Positions 1-9,103 of a DNA stretch of 50,666 nt are shown in pieces. Below the pieces are notes generated by a model that saw only the letters and a program-made list of their open reading frames with translations, was not told where the DNA came from and did no database searches. The stretch covers positions 1 through 50,666 of the forward strand of contig NZ_NKUB01000019.1 of NCBI RefSeq assembly GCF_003207895.1, written 5' to 3'. Made by a program: the position numbers and the translations under genes. The DNA comes from Komagataeibacter swingsii. GTDB lineage: Bacteria > Pseudomonadota > Alphaproteobacteria > Acetobacterales > Acetobacteraceae. Every line of letters starts with the position of its first letter. Position 1 is the first letter of the stretch.

Positions 1-54
1 ACACCCCGCCTGCATAAAGGTGACAGAAAAGGAATCACAACAGATTCATCTGCA

Positions 55-1125
55 TCAAGCACAAAATTCAAGAACAGCAGATTTGTGGGTAACTGCAAGC
101 CGGCCAACCACGCCCTGTCCCGATGCGACATCGTACGGCGTGCTGATGCCGGACAGCAGCAGCAGGCGCGTATTGTCCAGTGTAAAGGTGGCGGTGATGA
201 CAATATCGGCGGGCTGTTCGCCAATATTGCCGTCGGAATCAACGAACGTTACCCCGGTCGCCATCTTCCTGTCCGGCGTGGTGTTGATGCGGATGACCTC
301 GCATTCCGTGACAACCGTGAAATTCGGGCGCTGCATCAGTACCGGCAGGATGCAGATATTGGGGCTGGACTTGGACCAGTTGCCGCAACCGTATAACTGG
401 CAGTACCCGCAATAGGTGCATGGCGCCAGGTTCAGGCCCAGCGCATTTTTATACGGCGCGCCAATCATGGCCGATGGCACGGGAAAGGGATGGTAGCCCA
501 GCCGGGTCGCCGCTTGTGCAAACAGCACGTTGGCGCGCGAGCGTTCCAGCGCGGGCGTGGGGTAGGGGGCGGTGCGTGATCCCTCGAACGGGTTGCCGCC
601 GGGCTGGCGTTGCCCGTTGATGACACCGGCGGTGCCCGACGTGCCCGCGATCTTCTCGAACCGGTCATAGAAGGGTTCAAGGTCGTCATAGGTCACGCCC
701 CAGTCCTGCAGGATCAGGCCATCGACCAGTTGTCCCGCGCCATAACGCTGCATGACATGGCTGTAGGGCTGGTGATCGAACGGCAGCCACCGCCAGCTTG
801 CGCCCGCCCAGTGCGTGCCAGCCCCCCCTACGTTATTGCCCAGCGTCAGGTTGTGGTACTTGCGCATGGGCAGCGCGGTCTGGCCGGCCTTGTTGCGCAC
901 GGTATAGGTTTCGGTCACCGGAGCCTGCAGGATTTCCTTGCGCACGGACCCGCTGAGTTCATCCGGGTCGCGCGTGGTTGGAAAGCTGGTCGTGGTATCG
1001 CGCCATGCCCCGCGTTCGATCGCGACCACCTTCAGCCCCGCGCGGGTCAGTTCTTCCGCCATTGTGGAGCCGGACCAACCCAGCCCGACAATGACCACAT
1101 CGGCCTTTGGCCTTTTGTAATTCAT
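55..1125 (-). pseudogene. GMC-family membrane dehydrogenase flavoprotein, C-terminally truncated
   Basis: Flavoprotein of the gluconate/glucose/sorbitol-type periplasmic dehydrogenases, which oxidise sugars or polyols and pass electrons to a cytochrome c subunit. The N-terminal FAD-binding motif GLGWSG lies at residues 14-19. A further conserved stretch LGNNVGGAGTHWAG lies near 95-108, and a Cys cluster (C236, C239, C242, C247) matches the site that binds an iron-sulfur cluster in FAD-dependent glucose dehydrogenases. The start is ATG at 1125 with AAGGTG upstream. Subunit 3 lies 62 bp upstream on the same strand. The protein has only 356 residues, while the family usually has 530-600. After GQGVVGR (residue 342) family similarity stops, the DNA becomes more AT-rich, and a stop follows after 14 codons. 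The substrate-domain end is therefore missing and the gene is probably inactive, unless the window edge hides an assembly artefact. The partner cytochrome c would be expected beyond base 1. Confidence 0.75.
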
Positions 1126-1187
1126 TCAGGTGCACCTTGGTTTTTATTATAATCGTGCTTCGCATCGCCATGCCGGGCATGGCGCGC

Positions 1188-1913
1188 TCAGGCGCGGCCC
1201 AGCAGGCTTACGGGGTGGACATCAATCTTCCTGCCCCGTTTTGATACGATCCAGTCGCGGTAGTCGTAAATCGCGCCGGGAAACCCGACCAGTTTCCAGC
1301 CCACCATGTCGCGGTTGCCGCCATACATGGGATCGGCCAGATAGCCTTCACGCACGTTCTGCAACAGCAGTACGAAGAACTGGTCGGATTTCAGGGTCTC
1401 GAAGGCAATCGCGCCACTTTCGATACCCTTGAGGAACGTGACTTTCTGTTCTTCGGACAGGTCAGCAAAGGACCTGTCGAATTTCGCATGCACGGCATGT
1501 TCGAATTCAACCAGGCCCCTACGGTAGATTTCCGCAGGCGTCATGATGCTCTGTGGTCCCTGCTGCGGCAGGCCCTCGACAACGGGGCCAAGCTTGTAAT
1601 CCTTGGCCGCCGTGCCGTAGGGGCCAGCCAGCTGGTGGTCAAGGAAGGTCACGCAGCCGGCCTCGCTCGCCCCTATCCCCAGTTCATCAGCGGGGATCAG
1701 GACATCGAATATGGCCCCCACCAGTTTTGCCTCATCGGGTGTCAGGTACACCAGACGGCTGGCGTCAACCACCGATAGCGGCGGGGGCGGCGTGGCCCGC
1801 CACGCACCCGTGCCGCCAACATAGGTCCTGGAATAGGCCGGTCTGTATATGGAGGCCAGCGTGGAGGTCGCCATCAGCACCAGGCCGCCTTTTATTACGT
1901 CACGCCGCTTCAT
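1188..1913 (-). CDS. Gluconate 2-dehydrogenase subunit 3 family protein (Tat-exported)
   Basis: Small non-catalytic subunit of three-part membrane dehydrogenases (flavoprotein, cytochrome c, subunit 3). In this family it supports maturation and export of the flavoprotein. It has 241 residues. The start is ATG at 1913, because GGAGAG stands just upstream and the protein then opens with the twin-arginine leader MKRRDVIKGG and a hydrophobic stretch. The reading frame stays open upstream to 2036 without a better ribosome site. The central part holds the family-like segment DEAKLVGAIFDVLIPADE, followed by conserved HQLAGPYG and the C-terminal GWKLVGFPGA. It sits 62 bp upstream of the truncated flavoprotein, the usual order in this family. 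The Tat leader fits co-export of a folded complex. If the flavoprotein is dead, this subunit is orphaned. Confidence 0.85.
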   Translation of the reverse strand: MKRRDVIKGGLVLMATSTLASIYRPAYSRTYVGGTGAWRATPPPPLSVVDASRLVYLTPDEAKLVGAIFDVLIPADELGIGASEAGCVTFLDHQLAGPYGTAAKDYKLGPVVEGLPQQGPQSIMTPAEIYRRGLVEFEHAVHAKFDRSFADLSEEQKVTFLKGIESGAIAFETLKSDQFFVLLLQNVREGYLADPMYGGNRDMVGWKLVGFPGAIYDYRDWIVSKRGRKIDVHPVSLLGRA

Positions 1914-2122
1914 TACTGTTCTCTCCTGACTGGCATTGCCGCCATGGGGTGGGACGCGCGTGCAACGGGCCGTTTCCCTGCGGGACCATATTTCAGGTGC
2001 GCAGGCCACGGCACGCCAGAAAAGATCTGTTCGCACGGGATCTGTTCATTGGCGTTACTTTTCCCCGGTGGCATAGCCATGGGTAAACGTATCTGGTTGT
2101 TAATAATTACAGGGAAGGCGGA

Positions 2123-3310
2123 TCACAAACTGCTCACCACACCACCCAGCTTTTGCCCGTCCAGCGTATCGGGCAGCGCGAAGCCAAGACTGATGAAGGG
2201 CAGTTTCACGGCATTGACGCCAGCATTGTTGCTGGGCAGGCGTTCTGTCTGCGCAACTGGCACCAGCATATGCCGGTCGGCCGTGATGAACAGGGCGTCA
2301 CCGTCCACCAGGCGCGGATCTTCAAATAATGCAAGCTGCTTCTTTTCCGGCGTCAGGACGACAATCCGCCCGTGTTCGGCATCGGCATAGTACAGGTTGC
2401 CCAGCGTGTCGATGGCGGTGCCCATGATCGTCGGCAGGTCGATGACCGTCTCGATCCGCCCCGCCCGCTGGCCGTCGGTCAGGCTGGCATCCATCAGGAC
2501 ATCGGTCGGTATCCGCCGCAGCGGGCCGGACGGGGTGGAGAAATAGAACCATTTCCGGTCCGCCGTGATTTCCAGCATGTCCGAATGGACCAGTGGCCGC
2601 TTGCCATGGCTGTCGCGCAGGATATGCCCGTCGCGCCCGCGCAGCGGCTTGTCCGGCGTTGCGCGCAGCAGCGCGTGCTCCGACAGCCTGCGCACGGTTT
2701 CCCCACTGCGCATGTTATGGATGATGATGCCGCCCAGCCCTGAATCGGTCACGAACATGAGGTCGCCCGCAATGCGCAGGTCGTTCATGGCCGAACCCGG
2801 CGGCAGGATGTCATCGCCCCAGCGCAGGATTTGCAGTACCCTGCCATCGCGGGGGTCAAGCTGCACCAGCTTCTGCCCCCCCGGCACGGATGCGCCCCTG
2901 GTCGGGTCGATACCCTGATCGACGACCCATAATGTGTCATCGCTGAAGATATGCAGGCCATTGACCATGACAAAGGCATTGGTCGCATCGCCGCCCGGTT
3001 TCCATTCGTTCCAGCGCCCCCCCGGAAAAGGCTGGAGCGCGCCGCCGGACCCCACGCGGAACACGCTGGGTGTATCCGCCATAAGGTCCCATCGTGGCGC
3101 GCCAAGGAACAGGGTTCCGCCACGTGTCGCGGCCACCGCATTGCATAGATAGCGCGGGGAGGAAGCGATAACGGTCGCATGCACGGATGCCGCCCCGGCC
3201 CGTGGCATGCGGGCGGCCCCGAACCCCGCCAGCGCCAGCCCGCCGGCCAGCCCATGCAGGGCGGCACGCCGCGACAGGCCGTGGCCCATGGCATCGGTAA
3301 TATGTGTCAT
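2123..3310 (-). CDS. Royal-jelly/yellow-type beta-propeller protein, Tat signal, possible lactonase
   Basis: 395-residue protein resembling the major royal jelly/yellow family, six-bladed beta-propellers related to SMP-30/gluconolactonase folds. A Tat-like leader (SRRAALHGLAGGLALAGFG, about residues 13-31) predicts periplasmic location. Family-like segments include LWVVDQGI, LDPRDGRVLQ, MNDLRIAGDLMFVTDSGLGGII and, near the C-terminus, AIDTLGNLYYADAEHGRIVVL. The start is ATG at 3310, preceded by AAGAGAAA. It lies 209 bp upstream of the dehydrogenase subunit 3 gene and 96 bp downstream of an MFS gene on the same strand. Bacterial members are mostly uncharacterised. From the context, an inferred role is hydrolysis of the lactone made by the neighbouring dehydrogenase. 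A binding rather than catalytic role cannot be excluded. Confidence 0.75.
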   Translation of the reverse strand: MTHITDAMGHGLSRRAALHGLAGGLALAGFGAARMPRAGAASVHATVIASSPRYLCNAVAATRGGTLFLGAPRWDLMADTPSVFRVGSGGALQPFPGGRWNEWKPGGDATNAFVMVNGLHIFSDDTLWVVDQGIDPTRGASVPGGQKLVQLDPRDGRVLQILRWGDDILPPGSAMNDLRIAGDLMFVTDSGLGGIIIHNMRSGETVRRLSEHALLRATPDKPLRGRDGHILRDSHGKRPLVHSDMLEITADRKWFYFSTPSGPLRRIPTDVLMDASLTDGQRAGRIETVIDLPTIMGTAIDTLGNLYYADAEHGRIVVLTPEKKQLALFEDPRLVDGDALFITADRHMLVPVAQTERLPSNNAGVNAVKLPFISLGFALPDTLDGQKLGGVVSSL

Positions 3311-3406
3311 GAAGATTTTCTCTTGCTTATTGTTTGTTATTACTTGTGTCTTTATTTATTCCATCTGTCGCTACACAATAAAGTGCAGGAAAGCGATGGA
3401 ACCGAT

Positions 3407-4783
3407 TCATGCCGGCAGGGTCAGGCGCCTGATCTTTCCAACCACGAACAGGTACAGCAGGATCGCCACAATGCAGTGGCCGGCCACAAACAGCAGCGCA
3501 CCGTTATAGGATTTTGTTATTGCAACGATATAGCCGATCACGATCGGTGTGACGATTCCGGCGATATTGCCGATCCCGTTGAAAATGCCCGCGGCCAGGC
3601 CCGGCGTTTCCCTGGGGGCTATGTCAGAAATCACCGCCCAGCCAATGGCGGCGACACCCTTGCCAAAGAATGCAAGGGACATGATCAGCACGATCACCCA
3701 CGCAGACTGGACAAAATTGCACAGGCAGATGGTGGATGCGATCGCCATGCCCACGACATAGGGCGTCTTGCGCGCGACATTTTCAGACCGCCCCCGGCGC
3801 AGCAGCAGGTCCGACAGCGCCCCGCCCGCAATCGCCCCCGCCAGCCCGCACAGTGCCGGCACGCTGGCCGCCAGCCCGGTCTGCGCCATGGACAGCCCGC
3901 GCGACTGATGCAGGTAAAGCGGGAACCACGTCAGGAAGAAATACAGGATGGCGGTAATGCAGTACTGCCCCCCGTACACGCCCACCAGCGTCCGGTCCGT
4001 CAGCATGAAGCGTATCTGCCGCCATGCCAGCTTCTTGCGCACCCGCATGGCGCGGTCGTCGATATCAACCAGCGCGCCGCCCGCGCGGATGAACGCAAGC
4101 TCGGCCGCATTGACGCCGGGATGGCCCGCGGGCGGGCGCATGCGCATGAGCCAGATCGTGGCAAGTGCTACCCCCGCGATTCCCATGACCGCAAAAATGT
4201 ATTCCCAGCCGAACTGCTGGGTAATCCACCCCATGAGCGGCGCAAAGAACGCGACGGCGACATACTGCGCCGAATTGAAAATGGATGTCGCAAGGCCACG
4301 TTCCGCCGTCGGGAACCAGCTTGACACGATGCGGCTGTTGGCGGGAAAGGTCGGGGCCTCCACCAGTCCCAGCCCGGCCCACAGCACGAACAGCACGGGA
4401 AAGGCGATGGCGTGCGGGACATGGCCCACGCCCGCGATCAGCAGCGTGCACACCGACCACGCCAGCAGGCTTGCACCATAGACGCGAATGGACCCGAAGC
4501 GGTCCAGCAGCCAGCCGCCGGGCACCTGGTTCATGACATAGGCCCAGCCGAAGGCGGAAAAGATGTACCCCATGGTCACCGGGGTCAGGCCGAGATCGTG
4601 CGAGATGGATGACCCCGCGATGCCCAGCGTCGCGCGATCCCCATAATTGATCGCCGTGATGATGAACAGGAATGCAAGGACATTGTAGCGGACGGCGGTG
4701 CGCGGGGCGGTACGGGACGCGCCCGCGGCGATCGGCGCATGTGTGGCGGTGGGGCCTGCGGTTGGCCCTCTTGTCATGGTCAC
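3407..4783 (-). CDS. MFS transporter, anion:cation symporter (ACS) family, sugar-acid type
   Basis: 458-residue inner-membrane transporter with about 12 hydrophobic helices. The opening FLFIITAINYGDRATLGIAG is typical of the ACS family that imports hexuronates, glucarate and galactonate. Its LDRFGSIRVYGASLLAWSVCT region carries the D-R-x-G loop after helix 2. The first 30 residues are a Thr/Ala-rich soluble extension. The likely start is GTG at 4783, because GGGAG stands about 8 bases upstream; ATG at 4777 is the alternative. It is co-oriented with the propeller protein and dehydrogenase genes downstream and with the LysR gene upstream. The expected substrate is an aldonic or aldaric acid, consistent with the IlvD-type dehydratase across the divergent promoter. 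The exact substrate is not visible in the sequence. Confidence 0.85.
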   Translation of the reverse strand: MTMTRGPTAGPTATHAPIAAGASRTAPRTAVRYNVLAFLFIITAINYGDRATLGIAGSSISHDLGLTPVTMGYIFSAFGWAYVMNQVPGGWLLDRFGSIRVYGASLLAWSVCTLLIAGVGHVPHAIAFPVLFVLWAGLGLVEAPTFPANSRIVSSWFPTAERGLATSIFNSAQYVAVAFFAPLMGWITQQFGWEYIFAVMGIAGVALATIWLMRMRPPAGHPGVNAAELAFIRAGGALVDIDDRAMRVRKKLAWRQIRFMLTDRTLVGVYGGQYCITAILYFFLTWFPLYLHQSRGLSMAQTGLAASVPALCGLAGAIAGGALSDLLLRRGRSENVARKTPYVVGMAIASTICLCNFVQSAWVIVLIMSLAFFGKGVAAIGWAVISDIAPRETPGLAAGIFNGIGNIAGIVTPIVIGYIVAITKSYNGALLFVAGHCIVAILLYLFVVGKIRRLTLPA

Positions 4784-4971
4784 CCTGTTTTCTCCCTCGA
4801 TACGCTGACCGGCGCGGCGGGAGCGGGGTTACGCCCGGCCACCGTGCGACCGCACCGGGTCCTGTGCGCAAGGGAACGCGGGAAGGCGGCGGGAAGTCCA
4901 AATCAAACTGCGCATGGATTGATGCGCGGGCGGCATCACCCGCGGGGCCATCGCGGTGCGGCCGCGTCCCG

Positions 4972-5880
4972 TCAGGGCGGGGGCTGGTCCCGTGCGTCGG
5001 TGATCCGGTCAACGATGGTCATGACATTGCCCAGCACCGGGCTGGCATCATGCGCGCGGTGGACCATGAACAGTTCGGCCATGATGGCCTCGCCAAACGC
5101 CAGCGGGCGGTAGATGACATTTTCGATACCAAGCCGCGACGCCGATTCCGGGATCAGGGCGATGCCCATCCCGGTCCTGACCATGGACAGCAGGGCATGG
5201 ATCTGGGTCAGGTGATGGACCAGGCGCGGCCGGATATGCGCGCTGACCAGCAGGCGCTGCACAAGGTCGTGAAAATAACCGCTGCCCAGGATCGAATACA
5301 TGATCAGGTCCTGCCCCTCCATGTCCGCGGGCGTCAGCCTGTCGCACGCGACCAGGGGGTGATCGTGGGGCAGGGCGGCCACCATGGGTTCGGCCCGGAC
5401 CCTGCGGGCGCGGGTTTCCTTTGCCTCGAACGGCGGGCGGATGAAGGCCAGGTCGATCCGGTGGGAGGCCAGGGCCGCGATCTGGTCGCGTGTGACCATC
5501 TCCTCCAGCGTAAGTTCGATGTCAGGATACGCCGCCCGCAGCCCGTGGATCAGCCGGGGCAGGAAGTCGTAGCTGCTGGAGGGCGTGAACCCGATCGCGA
5601 CCTGCCCCAGCGCGCCGCGCCGCGCCCGGCGGGCCAGAAGGACCGCGTCTTGCGCGCTGCGTAGCAGGCGGCGGGCTTCGGGCAGGAAGATCGCGCCAGC
5701 CGGCGTAAGCCGGACGCTGCGGCTGTTGCGTTCCAGCAGTTCAACGCCCAGCGCGTGTTCCAGCAGTTGCACCTGCCGGCTCAGCGGTGGCTGGGTCATG
5801 TTCAGCCGCACTGCCGCGCGGCCGAAATGCAGTTCCTCCGCCACCGTGACAAAACACCGGACCTGCGTGAGCTGAAGCAT
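4972..5880 (-). CDS. LysR-family transcriptional regulator
   Basis: 302-residue regulator. The N-terminal winged helix-turn-helix covers residues 1-60 (MLQLTQVRCFVTVAEELHFG, then AAVRLNMTQPPLSRQ) and is followed by a substrate-binding domain of two alpha/beta lobes (GQVAIGFTPSSSYDFLPRLI onward). The start is ATG at 5880 with AGGA upstream; the frame stays open to 5958 but those codons lack a ribosome site. It is divergent from the sugar-acid dehydratase gene with 134 bp between starts, the classic LysR arrangement. The start codon itself overlaps the perfect 12-bp palindrome ATTGATATCAAT (5879-5890). It probably senses a sugar acid or its dehydration product and controls the dehydratase and transporter; this is inferred from position only. 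Confidence 0.9.
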   Translation of the reverse strand: MLQLTQVRCFVTVAEELHFGRAAVRLNMTQPPLSRQVQLLEHALGVELLERNSRSVRLTPAGAIFLPEARRLLRSAQDAVLLARRARRGALGQVAIGFTPSSSYDFLPRLIHGLRAAYPDIELTLEEMVTRDQIAALASHRIDLAFIRPPFEAKETRARRVRAEPMVAALPHDHPLVACDRLTPADMEGQDLIMYSILGSGYFHDLVQRLLVSAHIRPRLVHHLTQIHALLSMVRTGMGIALIPESASRLGIENVIYRPLAFGEAIMAELFMVHRAHDASPVLGNVMTIVDRITDARDQPPP

Positions 5881-5890
5881 TGATATCAAT
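5879..5890. promoter_or_regulatory. 12-bp perfect palindrome over the LysR start codon
   Basis: ATTGATATCAAT reads the same on both strands and includes the LysR start codon. Its position would suit autorepression. It may equally be chance, as the sequence is short. Confidence 0.35.
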
Positions 5891-5952
5891 CCTGTCTCAA
5901 TCCATGCCGTATCTAATCTGGACACCCCGGAACTGTCTTGCCCTAACTGCGG

Positions 5953-5970
5953 TAACAAACACCCTTGTTA
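5953..5970. promoter_or_regulatory. Candidate operator in the LysR/dehydratase divergent promoter
   Basis: TAACAA-ACACCC-TTGTTA is a dyad with 6-bp arms and a 6-bp spacer, close to the T-N11-A style of LysR sites. It lies 45 bp upstream of the dehydratase start and about 73 bp from the LysR start. The binding role is inferred. Confidence 0.4.
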
Positions 5971-6014
5971 TCAGGCCATTGTGACCGGGCAGGGCATGCA
6001 GGGAGAACACAGGC

Positions 6015-7796
6015 ATGACGGAAGACGCCGGGATGCGCCCAGAGGGCGGGAATACGGCAGGGCAGGCGAAACGCAGGCTGCGCAGCGAGCGGTGGTTCGG
6101 CCCCGCCGACCTGCGCAGCTTCGGCCATCGTTCCCGCGCGATGCAGATGGGCTATGACCCGCAGGACTGGGCGGGCAAGCCCGTCATCGCCATCCTGAAC
6201 ACATGGTCGGACATCAATCCATGCCACATGCATTTCCGCCAGCGTGTGGAGGATGTGAAGCGGGGCATACTGGAAGCGGGCGGATTTCCCATGGAGCTTC
6301 CCGCCATCTCGCTGTCCGAAAATTTCATGAAGCCCACCACCATGCTGTACCGCAACATGCTGGCGATGGAGGCGGAGGAACTGCTGCGCGCCTACCCCGC
6401 CGATGGCGCGGTCCTGATGGGCGGATGCGACAAGACCACGCCCGGCCTGCTGCTGGGGGCGACCAGCATGGATATCCCGGCCATCTATGTGCCCGCAGGC
6501 CCCATGCTGCGCGGGAACTGGCAGGGCAGGACACTGGGTTCGGGGTCGGATTCATGGAAATACTGGGATGAACTGCGCGCGGGCAGGATCACGCCCGAGG
6601 ACTGGCAGGGGGTCGAGGCCGGGATCGCGCGCAGTGCCGGCACCTGCATGACCATGGGCACGGCCAGCACCATGACCGCCATTGCCGAGGCGATCGGCCT
6701 GTCCCTGCCGGGGGCCAGTTCCATCCCGGCGGTGGATTCCAACCACATCCGCATGGCCAAGAGTTCGGGGCGGCGGATTGTCGATATGGTGTGGGAAGAC
6801 CTGAAACCATCGAAAATCCAGACCCGTGCCGCCTTTCGCAACGCCATTGCGGTGGCCATGGCCATGGGGTGTTCGACCAACGCCATCATACATGTGATCG
6901 CCATGGCGCGGCGCGCGGGCGTTGACATCGGGCTGGATGATTTCGACCGCGCCAGCCGCGAGGTCCCGGTCATCGCCAATGTCAGGCCGACGGGCACGAC
7001 CTACCTTATGGAGGATTTCTACTACGCTGGCGGGATCGCGGCGCTGATGAACCGGATTTCCGGCTTCCTTGACCTGGACTGCCTGACGGTGACGGGCCGC
7101 AGCGTGGGGGAGAACATCCGCGATGCGAAGGTCTGGAACGATGATGTCATAAGGCCGCTGGACCAGCCGATGTTCACGGGGGACGCCGGCGGCGCGCTGA
7201 CGGTCCTGCGTGGCAACCTTGCCCCCGATGGCTGCGTGATGAAGCCGGCGTGCTGTGACCCGAAATTCCACAAGCACAGGGGGCCGGCGCTGGTGTTTGA
7301 CGACTATCCCACCATGAAGAAGGCGCTGGATGACGAAACGCTGGACGTGACCCCCGATCATGTCCTCGTGCTGCGCAATGCCGGCCCGCTGGGTGGTCCG
7401 GGCATGCCGGAATGGGGAATGCTGCCAATGCCCAGGCGCCTGGTCAAGGAAGGCTACCGTGACATGCTGCGCCTGTCCGATGCGCGGATGAGTGGCACCA
7501 GCTACGGCGCCTGCATCCTGCATGTCGCCCCCGAAAGCTATGTCGGTGGGCCGCTGGCGCTGCTGAAGACGGGGGATATCATCGCGGTGGACGTGGCGGC
7601 GCGTTCGGTCAACATGGAAGTGCCCGAGGCGGAACTGGCGCGCCGCCGCGCGGCATGGACACCACCCGCGCCGCGTTACGGGCGTGGATATGGCTGGATG
7701 GCGGCCCATCACATGCGCCAGGCGAATGAAGGGTGTGACTTCGACTTCCTGCAGACCGATTTCGGCCCCCCGGTGCCCGAGCCGGTTATTTATTGA
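6015..7796 (+). CDS. IlvD/Edd-family sugar-acid dehydratase (L-arabinonate/pentonate type)
   Basis: 593-residue dehydratase. It converts an aldonic acid to a 2-keto-3-deoxy acid using an iron-sulfur cluster and Mg2+ in the cytoplasm. The three cluster cysteines are visible: C70 in NPCHMHF, C138 in GGCDKTTPG and C211 in GTCMTMGTAS. The sequence resembles the L-arabinonate/D-xylonate branch more than true IlvD: RSFGHRSRAMQMGYDPQDW near the N-terminus, AVDSNHIRMAK in the middle, and the C-terminal DARMSGTSYG and GGPLALLKTGD. The start is ATG at 6015 with AGGGAG upstream; ATG at 6033 is possible. It is divergent from the LysR gene. Downstream 2-keto-3-deoxy-acid dehydratase/aldolase and semialdehyde dehydrogenase genes are not in the window, so the final pathway is unresolved. 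Confidence 0.9.
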   Translation: MTEDAGMRPEGGNTAGQAKRRLRSERWFGPADLRSFGHRSRAMQMGYDPQDWAGKPVIAILNTWSDINPCHMHFRQRVEDVKRGILEAGGFPMELPAISLSENFMKPTTMLYRNMLAMEAEELLRAYPADGAVLMGGCDKTTPGLLLGATSMDIPAIYVPAGPMLRGNWQGRTLGSGSDSWKYWDELRAGRITPEDWQGVEAGIARSAGTCMTMGTASTMTAIAEAIGLSLPGASSIPAVDSNHIRMAKSSGRRIVDMVWEDLKPSKIQTRAAFRNAIAVAMAMGCSTNAIIHVIAMARRAGVDIGLDDFDRASREVPVIANVRPTGTTYLMEDFYYAGGIAALMNRISGFLDLDCLTVTGRSVGENIRDAKVWNDDVIRPLDQPMFTGDAGGALTVLRGNLAPDGCVMKPACCDPKFHKHRGPALVFDDYPTMKKALDDETLDVTPDHVLVLRNAGPLGGPGMPEWGMLPMPRRLVKEGYRDMLRLSDARMSGTSYGACILHVAPESYVGGPLALLKTGDIIAVDVAARSVNMEVPEAELARRRAAWTPPAPRYGRGYGWMAAHHMRQANEGCDFDFLQTDFGPPVPEPVIY

Positions 7797-7955
7797 CCGC
7801 GCCCGCGAACCCGACCCGCCGTTTCGATCGTTCAGCATGCATGACGCAGGAATGGAGGCAGCAAGACAGGTGACAGGCCGGGCGGGCACATGACCCTGCC
7901 CAAGGCCCGGAATGACTGCAACACGGTTCGACACCCGTCAAAGAAGAAAAACAAC

Positions 7956-8831
7956 ATGTACATGAAGTCGGATATGATCCCACCGTCATTCGCGGTATTG
8001 CGGCCGCGCTTTGTGCCTTACTGGCTGTTGTGGCTGGCGCTGGCGGCCACGACAGCCGCCATGGTCTATTCGTCCTTTATCGTGCCGGTGATACCGGACC
8101 TTGCCTGCCTGTCCACCATCGGGCTGGATGGCCTTGCGCTGGCTGTCACGGTCGCGGTGATGCCGCGGAATTTCGTGGTGGGTTTCCTTGCCTCGCTCCT
8201 GCCGTTCGTCATTAGCTGGCGGGTGGCGGCCATCCATGGGTCGGTGCCGGGCATGGCCTGTTCCACGGCCACGTTCATCATCTATCTTTTGCTGTATGCG
8301 GACTGCATGGCCCATGACTGGAAGGCATACGGTATTGGTGGATGGAACAGCCACCTGCAATGGCAGACGGCGTTACTGCGCATATATTTCGGTTTCGACA
8401 TGGTCGGGCATTTTTCCGAAAAACTTTTTGCGGGAATCAGCTCGTTCCATCACATGGAACAGGTCTTTGTCAGCTTCGGCTTTCCGCCGGACGGGCAGGC
8501 CGTCATTATTGGTGGATTATGTGAACTGTCGGTGGCGATTGGCGTGGGGATGGGCTTCATGACCCGCCTGGCCGGAATTGGCGGGGCGGCCTATTACCTG
8601 ATTGCCAACCATTACGGCCAGCATTTCGATGATGGATTTACCTGGAACAATGCCCCCGTTGGCGGTTGGGAATACCCGATGCTGATGATTGTCGCCTTCG
8701 CCAGTTTTTCGATTGCCGGGGCGGGCAAGTTCTCGATTGATGGCTGGCTGATCGACCGTGGCCTGATGCCCGGATTCCTGCTGCCACTCTGTGTATCCGC
8801 GTCCCCGGATCATATGGAGCGTGATATCTGA
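7956..8831 (+). CDS. DoxX-like integral membrane protein
   Basis: 291-residue membrane protein with several hydrophobic helices, beginning after a short polar N-terminus (PYWLLWLALAATTAAMVYSS). The C-terminal half has the DoxX-like pattern: LRIYFGFDMVGHFSEKLFAG, then an extracytoplasmic loop, a glycine-rich helix IIGGLCELSVAIGVGMGF, and EYPMLMIVAFASFSIAGAG. DoxX relatives occur in sulfur oxidation, cell-envelope redox and stress loci. No specific reaction can be assigned. I chose ATG at 7956, because the frame upstream to 7890 has a low-complexity lysine-rich stretch and no ribosome site; ATG at 7962 is an alternative. It follows the dehydratase gene by 159 bp and precedes two secreted GlcG-like genes. 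Confidence 0.7.
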   Translation: MYMKSDMIPPSFAVLRPRFVPYWLLWLALAATTAAMVYSSFIVPVIPDLACLSTIGLDGLALAVTVAVMPRNFVVGFLASLLPFVISWRVAAIHGSVPGMACSTATFIIYLLLYADCMAHDWKAYGIGGWNSHLQWQTALLRIYFGFDMVGHFSEKLFAGISSFHHMEQVFVSFGFPPDGQAVIIGGLCELSVAIGVGMGFMTRLAGIGGAAYYLIANHYGQHFDDGFTWNNAPVGGWEYPMLMIVAFASFSIAGAGKFSIDGWLIDRGLMPGFLLPLCVSASPDHMERDI

Positions 8832-9103
8832 AACGGGTGGCGGCAACGCCATTCAATACTTGTTCCGTCCCTTTTGTTTTTTAAAAACGGATGGAATGAT
8901 TTATCACATGCACGCGATTTATTAATTGTTATTTGTATGTGCGTAAAAAACCGTAATAGAATGTCCCGTGCGGTATGACATGGGTTCTATCGTGCAATCT
9001 GAACTGAACGACGCCTTCATTGTCCCTGCATGGGCCGGTCCGGCCGGACAGGAAGCGTCGTCAGGGGTTCAATAATAACATTGAGAATAAGGTAACCCTT
9101 GAA
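8832..9103. other. AT-rich gene-free stretch before the HbpS/GlcG pair
   Basis: The stretch contains T- and A-rich blocks (8870-8890 and 8919-8955) and no convincing reading frame. It probably holds the end of the DoxX transcript and the promoter of the GlcG-like pair. No operator stands out. Confidence 0.4.

Noticed and set aside
3179-4324. Open frame of 381 codons on the plus strand opposite the MFS and propeller genes
   Set aside because: Composition is His/Gln/Arg-rich as in shadows of membrane-protein genes; the minus-strand genes have full family patterns.
6552-7934. Minus-strand frame of 460 codons opposite the dehydratase
   Set aside because: Shadow of the IlvD/Edd gene, without recognisable domains.
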